Shown here piece by piece: positions 12,489-16,411 of a stretch of 16,411 nucleotides of DNA. The position numbers were made by a program, and so were the translations under genes. The DNA comes from Candidatus Uhrbacteria bacterium RIFOXYB12_FULL_58_10 (GTDB taxonomy: Bacteria; Patescibacteriota; Patescibacteriia; UBA9934; GWF2-40-263). Location: the NCBI GenBank assembly GCA_943357275.1, contig CALRGL010000012.1, forward strand, positions 1 to 16,411, given 5' to 3'. The notes under the pieces were generated by a model. That model did not search any database. It was not told the origin of the DNA and worked only from the letters and a program-made list of their open reading frames with translations. Each line of letters starts with the position of its first letter. Position 1 is the first letter of the stretch.

Positions 12489-13783
12489 CCGTAATCTATC
12501 TTCTTCTTGCGCTTTGTTTTGGACTCTACGCCTGGCAAGATCTGAGAAATGCTGTCCTTATCCTCATTGTCTTGTTACCAACCTATTTATTACGTATCGA
12601 TTTCCTTGGTATTCCAACAACACTTTTGGAACTCATGCTTCTTCTTGCGATTGTTATTGGATTCATTCGTCTCTCATCTATTTATTCCTCCTTGGTTTAT
12701 CCCTCCTCGGTAGGCGCAGGCTTTAGCCTGCGTGAATGGATCAATATTCGATTTATAAATTTGCGCAGGCTAAAGCCTGCGGCTACCATTGGATTCGGAT
12801 TGGGAATATGTTTAGTTCTTGTCTCAGCAACCATCGGAATCTTCATCTCACCAGATAAACTCGCCGCGCTTGGTGTTTACAAAGCGTATTTCCTCGAACC
12901 TTTGGCATTTGGACTTCTTCTTTTTGTTCTTCTTTCACAAAAAAAACTTACACAAGAAAAACTTCTTTCTGCTCTTGGTCTAAGTGCTATTCTTATTTCG
13001 ATCGTCGCGATTGTTCAATGGTTTATTCCCTTAGGCATTCCGATTCCGTGGGACATTGAACGCCGTGTCACAAGCGTGTTCGACTTTCCAAATGCCGTTG
13101 GTTTGTATCTCGCGCCGATTGTGACGCTTGCTTGGATCAAATCAAAGGAAAATTATCGCTGGTTCGTTGTGTCGATTCTCGGTTCAATCGCCATCGTTCT
13201 TGCTCAATCTGAAGCCGCAATTGTCGCCGTAATTGTGAGCGTATTCATCTTCTTGCTTACACAAAAACAAACAAGAAAACTCGCGCTTATCCTAGGAATT
13301 TTAACGGTTTTGCTTGCTGGAGTGTCTCCCTTTCGATCCATGATCGTTGAAAAACTCACACTTCAAGATTACTCAGGTCAGGTTCGACTCAGCCAATGGA
13401 ATGAGGCATGGAACATGCTCCGCGATCGACCCGTGTTTGGCGCAGGACTTTCTGGATACACAACAGCACTTGCTCCTTATCATCAAGCCAAACAATACGA
13501 GATCTTCCAGTATCCGCACAACCTTTTTCTAAATATCTGGACAGAACTTGGACTCCTTGGACTGGTGGGGTTTGGAATCTTGGTTGTTACCATTTTACGC
13601 AGGCTGAAGCCTGCGGCTACCATAAAAGGTAATTTCGATAGGATGGTTTTCTTCTTTCCACTTTTAACCATGTTCATCCATGGACTCGTGGACGTCCCTT
13701 TTTTCAAAAACGATCTCTCTGTTCTCACTGTTATTTTTATGATCCTTTTCTTCTATGCAACAAAACAGAACAAGTCCGTTTAA
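12485..13783 (+). CDS. O-antigen ligase/polymerase-type membrane protein (Wzy_C family) with in-frame repeat insertions
   Basis: The 432-residue product has about ten transmembrane helices and, near the C-terminus, a large loop with the Wzy_C hallmark PHNLFLNIWTELGLLG (344-359). Arg/Gln/Trp-rich VRLSQWNEAWNMLRDRPVFGAG (about 302-323) precedes it, as in WaaL/Wzy proteins that join lipid-linked glycans to an acceptor or to each other outside the membrane. It overlaps the flippase gene by 4 bp. Three 24-bp palindromic repeats lie in the coding frame: 12709-12732 encodes VGAGFSLR (76-83), 12764-12787 encodes RRLKPAAT (94-101), and 13598-13621 encodes RRLKPAAT again (372-379). All fall in loops between hydrophobic segments, so the protein may tolerate them. 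The acceptor and the sugar are unknown. Confidence 0.85.
   Translation: MTVIYLLLALCFGLYAWQDLRNAVLILIVLLPTYLLRIDFLGIPTTLLELMLLLAIVIGFIRLSSIYSSLVYPSSVGAGFSLREWINIRFINLRRLKPAATIGFGLGICLVLVSATIGIFISPDKLAALGVYKAYFLEPLAFGLLLFVLLSQKKLTQEKLLSALGLSAILISIVAIVQWFIPLGIPIPWDIERRVTSVFDFPNAVGLYLAPIVTLAWIKSKENYRWFVVSILGSIAIVLAQSEAAIVAVIVSVFIFLLTQKQTRKLALILGILTVLLAGVSPFRSMIVEKLTLQDYSGQVRLSQWNEAWNMLRDRPVFGAGLSGYTTALAPYHQAKQYEIFQYPHNLFLNIWTELGLLGLVGFGILVVTILRRLKPAATIKGNFDRMVFFFPLLTMFIHGLVDVPFFKNDLSVLTVIFMILFFYATKQNKSV
12709..12732 (-). repeat. 24-bp palindromic element, copy 1 (reverse orientation)
   Basis: The core is GCAGGCT, two bases, AGCCTGC. It is followed on the element's own strand by GCCTACC, so it is one or two bases different from copies 2 and 3. 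It is translated in frame in the O-antigen-ligase gene as VGAGFSLR. Together with copy 2, 31 bp away, it makes an inverted pair. Confidence 0.8.
12764..12787 (+). repeat. 24-bp palindromic element, copy 2
   Basis: It begins CGCAGGCT, AA, AGCCTGCG and ends GCTACC. It is in frame and encodes RRLKPAAT. It is identical to copy 3 except for one central base. Confidence 0.85.
13598..13621 (+). repeat. 24-bp palindromic element, copy 3
   Basis: It begins CGCAGGCT, GA, AGCCTGCG and ends GCTACC. It has the same orientation and reading phase as copy 2, and again encodes RRLKPAAT, followed by Ile in both. TTTTA before and TAAAA after extend the palindrome. Confidence 0.85.
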
Positions 13784-14387
13784 CATCGGAATCATCGGGG
13801 TCGTCACCATGGGGATTATCTTAATCGCAGGAATTCTCCGTTTTGTTAATTGGCTCACACCCCCCGTCGATCCCCCGTTACTGGTTCAGGCTGACGGTAT
13901 GGTTCGCATTGTTGATCTAGCAGATACACGACTCTCTACCGCATTCAAAAATCTCCTTCCAAAAGAAACCTTTGGTGGAAGCGTTCGCATCATTGGACTC
14001 TATCCAAACGGCGCATCGAACCTCACAAAAAATAGTATCTCTGTTGTCTACGAGCGCGAAGGTTGGCGCATGATGCAAGTCGATTTGATTCCAAACACAA
14101 CACTCGTCGACACCCTTGGGCCACTCAATAATTATCAGCAAGATCTCGTTCTCTTGCCTGGAGGTCGAGAAGCCAAGATGGTAAACATCAAACTGTTTCT
14201 TGACTGCCTGAAAGCAAACACAAAAGATGGAATCGGATCGTGTGATTTTACTCGTGTCTTAGTCTTTGAGATCGAACCAAACCTGATTGGAAGAATCACG
14301 GTTGATGGAGACAAGGTGACAGATGGCGAGCTGATTGAAATCGCCAGAGCCATGGTGAAATCAATTGACGAGGTGAAAGCGCAGTGA
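13755..14387 (+). CDS. membrane-anchored protein of unknown function
   Basis: The 210-residue product has one N-terminal transmembrane helix (about 10-32: IGIIGVVTMGIILIAGILRFV) and a soluble domain of about 175 residues with alternating strands and helices (VRIVDLAD, GSVRIIGLYPNG, ISVVYEREGWRMMQVDL, ITVDGDKV). I recognise no family. Cys149 and Cys163 could form a disulfide if the domain is outside the membrane. The gene overlaps the O-antigen-ligase gene by 29 bp, so it is the third gene of the glycan operon, and an accessory role there is inferred. Met19 is an alternative start but would shorten the membrane helix. Confidence 0.65.
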   Translation: MQQNRTSPFNIGIIGVVTMGIILIAGILRFVNWLTPPVDPPLLVQADGMVRIVDLADTRLSTAFKNLLPKETFGGSVRIIGLYPNGASNLTKNSISVVYEREGWRMMQVDLIPNTTLVDTLGPLNNYQQDLVLLPGGREAKMVNIKLFLDCLKANTKDGIGSCDFTRVLVFEIEPNLIGRITVDGDKVTDGELIEIARAMVKSIDEVKAQ

Positions 14388-14393
14388 TAAGTT
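14365..14393 (+). promoter_or_regulatory. candidate promoter of tRNA-Ser
   Basis: -35 TTGACG (14365-14370), 17-bp spacer, -10-like TAAGTT (14388-14393), inside and just after the end of the upstream gene. Between it and the tRNA, GCAGATT (14398-14404) pairs with AATCTGC (14410-14416). Confidence 0.35.
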
Positions 14394-14421
14394 CCACGCA
14401 GATTAAATCAATCTGCACCAC

Positions 14422-14510
14422 GGAGAGGTCGCATAGTTGGTCTAGTGCGCGCGACTCGAAATCGCGTATACCGCAAGGTATCGAGGGTTCGAATCCCTCC
14501 CTCTCCGCCA
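14422..14510 (+). tRNA. tRNA-Ser, anticodon CGA, integration site of a mobile element
   Basis: The acceptor stem GGAGAGG (14422-14428) pairs with CCTCTCC (14500-14506), then discriminator G and encoded CCA (14508-14510). The anticodon arm CGCGA, CTCGAAA, TCGCG gives anticodon CGA. The long variable arm (ATACC, GCAA, GGTAT) is as expected for Ser, and the T arm is GAGGG, TTCGAAT, CCCTC. The last six bases are the first bases of a 120-bp inverted repeat, and the recombinase frame ends inside the gene on the other strand. Confidence 0.93.
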
Positions 14511-16007
14511 AAATTCGGAATTCAAATTTCCGCAAAAAATATGGTCGGCGCGAAGCGCCGTCTGTTCTGCATTCCCCCCAAAAAACTCTGATTCAGAAAG
14601 GATTTTCCACGCTCCGCGTGGCTCAAAAAGTACGGTTCGTTCTTTCATTTGAAAGTTCGAACCGACTTTTTTGAACAAATGAAGATTTTCTTCACTTGTT
14701 CGGTCGTTTGCCAATTCCATATTGTATTTCAAAAACTTTTCGGTAAGTTCGAACCGATTATTCGCTTTTTGTTCAAAAGCCGATAATTTCTCTTTGAGAA
14801 GCTGATTTTGATTAACCAACTTGTTTTTAGCTTCGCGATATTCTTCGAGCGACAACGCACTTTCAAGATATGCACTCATCAGCTTCTCTATTTTAGAATC
14901 CAAAAGAGAAATATCGGCTTTTACTGAATCGGCAAAAAGCGTACTCGATTGGACTTCGGATGATTGATCCTTTTTGTTTTCTTCAATCATCCAAGAAAGC
15001 CAATCGAGGGGCAAAGAAACTTTTTTAATTTCCTCTTGAATTTGAGAAGTGATGAGCTCCTCGCGGACATATTTTTGAGTACAAGGATTTTTCCGTTTAG
15101 TACAGCGGAGATAGTTATGCCCCTTTTGTTGCTCGGTGGTAATGAAGCAACCACATTCTCCGCAACGGAAAAATCCGCGATAAATATATGGCTTCAAACC
15201 TTTGCTGTGCGGTTTAGATTTTCGACTCATCACTTCTTGAACAGAATCAAAAAGTTTCTTTGTAATAATCGGTTCGTGCTTCCCCTCAAAAATCTCTCCG
15301 TTATATCGCATTAGCCCAGTGTAAATAGGATTTTTGAGAAGTTTTTGATAATTCGACACCGCAAGCTCTCTACCGCTTTTTCTTTTCAATCCAAGCCCAT
15401 TAAACTTGTCGCGGACTTCCCGCAAAGTGAAGTTTCCAGTTGAATATGCCTCAAATGTCTTTTTGACCAAAATCGAAAGTTCGGGATGTGGCACAATACC
15501 TTTTCCTTTTTCATTCACATATCCAATCGGAGCCATTTGAGGCCATATTCCTTCCTTCACTTTGTTTCTGTGTCCGCGCTTAATATTTTCGCTTAGATTG
15601 TCCACATAATACTTGGATTGCGAAAAAGCGATTGAGAGCATGAATTTGCCTTGCGGTGTCGGATCAAACCAAAAAGTTGGAAATTTCATTTCCAAAATTA
15701 CACCAGTATCAACGAGGTAGATGATTTTTCCACCATCTACCGAGTTTCTCGCAAGTCTATCGGGATGCCACGCCAAAATACCAGACGCTTCGCCTTTTTC
15801 CATACGCTCTATCATTTCATTAAACACAGGGCGACCTGGTATTTTGGCGGTCTGCTTTTCGACAAAGACATCTACCACTTCCAATTGTTCTTTCAACGCG
15901 AGTTCCTTTAACTCACTCAACTGGTCAGAAATACTGCGGACTTGTCTGTCTTTGTCGTCCGTAGACTTGCGAGTATAAATGAAAAACTTTTTGGTTTGAT
16001 TATTCAT
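14442..16007 (-). CDS. large serine recombinase / site-specific integrase
   Basis: The 521-residue product has the serine-recombinase catalytic domain (about 8-150): IYTRKS (10-15) with nucleophile Ser15, and LAWHPDRLARNS (78-89) with two conserved Arg. The recombinase domain follows (about 157-262, GYV to the KNPIYTG motif 225-231). A zinc ribbon comes next (Cys282, Cys285, Cys302, Cys309), then a coiled coil (about 365-415). This is the layout of phage-type large serine integrases. Residues about 462-501 are encoded by the left inverted repeat and residues 502-521 by the antisense strand of tRNA-Ser, so the last part depends on the integration site. Only 21 bp separate the start codon from the right inverted repeat, and no clear promoter or ribosome binding site is visible there. 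Confidence 0.88.
   Translation of the reverse strand: MNNQTKKFFIYTRKSTDDKDRQVRSISDQLSELKELALKEQLEVVDVFVEKQTAKIPGRPVFNEMIERMEKGEASGILAWHPDRLARNSVDGGKIIYLVDTGVILEMKFPTFWFDPTPQGKFMLSIAFSQSKYYVDNLSENIKRGHRNKVKEGIWPQMAPIGYVNEKGKGIVPHPELSILVKKTFEAYSTGNFTLREVRDKFNGLGLKRKSGRELAVSNYQKLLKNPIYTGLMRYNGEIFEGKHEPIITKKLFDSVQEVMSRKSKPHSKGLKPYIYRGFFRCGECGCFITTEQQKGHNYLRCTKRKNPCTQKYVREELITSQIQEEIKKVSLPLDWLSWMIEENKKDQSSEVQSSTLFADSVKADISLLDSKIEKLMSAYLESALSLEEYREAKNKLVNQNQLLKEKLSAFEQKANNRFELTEKFLKYNMELANDRTSEENLHLFKKVGSNFQMKERTVLFEPRGAWKILSESEFFGGNAEQTALRADHIFCGNLNSEFWRRGRDSNPRYLAVYAISSRAH
14505..14624 (+). repeat. left arm of a perfect 120-bp inverted repeat
   Basis: It is the exact reverse complement of 16029-16148. 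It begins with the last six bases of tRNA-Ser (CCGCCA) and ends in GTGGCTC. It contains hairpins GGCGC-GAA-GCGCC and CCACGC-TCC-GCGTGG, and a run of C. It encodes recombinase residues about 462-501. Confidence 0.95.
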
Positions 16008-16028
16008 AGAATTGTATTGGCAAACGAC

Positions 16029-16148
16029 GAGCCACGCGGAGCGTGGAAAATCCTTTCTGAATCAGAGTTTTTTGGGGGGAATGCAGAACAGACGGCGCTT
16101 CGCGCCGACCATATTTTTTGCGGAAATTTGAATTCCGAATTTTGGCGG
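16029..16148 (-). repeat. right arm of the perfect 120-bp inverted repeat
   Basis: It is identical over 120 bp to the complement of 14505-14624; identity stops on both sides. Read on the + strand, it carries the same open frame (EPRGAWKILSESEFF and onward) as the recombinase tail. It lies 21 bp upstream of the recombinase start. Confidence 0.95.
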
Positions 16149-16307
16149 TGTGTATTAAACAAAGTTCGAATGTATTTTGCTGATAATCCTGATTCCGACT
16201 AATCGCACGCGCGGAGCGCGTGGTGACTTGAAACTGCCCCGTACGCTCCGATTGCGTGGTGAAGCGAAGGAATGCACCTCGGACACGCTCGCGGACTCGC
16301 GTGTGTA
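16149..16307. other. gene-free stretch with GC-rich hairpins
   Basis: No supportable gene. CACGCGC (16206-16212) pairs with GCGCGTG (16216-16222) around GGA, the same loop style as in the 120-bp repeat. ACACGC (16283-16288) pairs with GCGTGT (16299-16304). The composition differs from the AT-richer genes to the left, fitting mobile or repeat-rich DNA. Confidence 0.45.
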
Positions 16308-16403
16308 AAAACCAAAAAATTTCCTTGCATTTTTCTCGCGTCTCCTCCCCCCACCCCTCCACCGCGAAGCGGGAAAAGAAATGGAAAGGAAATTTTTGGT
16401 TTT
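16308..16403. repeat. imperfect inverted repeat at the right edge
   Basis: Positions 16308-16326 pair with 16386-16403 over 18 bp with one bulged A. The central part contains CCGC-GAA-GCGG (near 16362) and further partial pairing. No T-run follows within the window, and its role is unknown. Confidence 0.6.
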
Positions 16404-16411
16404 GCTTCGCC

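Noticed and set aside
12709..12787. Inverted repeat pair read as a transcription terminator or CRISPR repeat
   Set aside because: There is no T-run, the frame stays open through both copies, and the three copies are not regularly spaced with unique spacers.
16164..16171. GTTCGAAT beyond the right arm as an attR copy of the tRNA-Ser T-loop
   Set aside because: Only eight bases match (GTTCGAAT) and the flanks do not continue the tRNA sequence; such a word is expected by chance.
16000..16362. 120-residue frame on the minus strand over the right repeat
   Set aside because: It spans the inverted repeat and hairpin DNA, is Arg-rich with no domain or ribosome binding site, and its end overlaps the recombinase start.

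Overview
The window looks like a chromosomal segment of a Patescibacteria (Candidate Phyla Radiation) bacterium, most likely of the Parcubacteria side. This is inferred from gene content and style, not from a marker-gene phylogeny. Pointers are small compact genes, a TrmB-like regulator, receiver-like single-domain proteins of a type common in that group, many genes that start about 9 nt after a -10 box (leaderless mRNAs), short GC-rich palindromic repeats, and a serine recombinase reading into a tRNA gene. TGA is used as a stop (for example at the flippase and O-antigen-ligase genes), so there is no sign of the recoded TGA of Gracilibacteria/Absconditabacteria.

Layout. 1-133 is a non-coding, hairpin-rich stretch ended by an intrinsic terminator. 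215-1246 is a predicted zinc metallopeptidase. 1354-2371 (minus) holds two tandem, diverged receiver-like genes, each followed by the same terminator hairpin. 2532-4051 is a TrmB-like regulator with an AlkD-like DNA glycosylase. 4129-4342 is a structured RNA element with a 28-bp stem that ends exactly where tRNA-Leu(UAA) begins, followed by palindromic repeats. 4521-4778 is a GIY-YIG domain protein. 4947-5429 is an unknown helical protein. 5516-5977 (minus) is a membrane/coiled-coil protein transcribed divergently from ruvB (6073-7098). 7108-7967 holds two membrane proteins, the second with a bacterial PH-like domain.

8014-10988 (minus) is a cell-wall pair, a D,D-carboxypeptidase (PBP5-like) and a SpoIID/LytB protein with two Ig-like modules. 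Divergent from it, 11067-14387 is an envelope-glycan operon: Wzx-like flippase, O-antigen-ligase-type protein, and a membrane-anchored protein. Together these two units suggest a locus for wall remodelling and surface polysaccharide export. The O-antigen-ligase gene carries three copies of a 24-bp palindromic repeat that are translated in frame.

14422-16148 is a compact mobile element. It consists of tRNA-Ser(CGA), then a perfect 120-bp inverted repeat, a large serine recombinase gene, and the second copy of the 120-bp repeat 21 bp beyond the recombinase start. The recombinase reading frame runs through the repeat and ends inside the tRNA gene on the opposite strand. The remaining 16149-16411 has only GC-rich hairpins and a larger imperfect inverted repeat.

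Two initiation styles coexist. Housekeeping and envelope genes (TrmB-like regulator, ruvB, the small membrane protein, flippase, SpoIID) start 8-13 nt after the -10 box with no Shine-Dalgarno. The receiver-like genes, the unknown helical protein and the coiled-coil protein have leaders of about 35-60 nt or intercistronic gaps with purine-rich ribosome binding sites.
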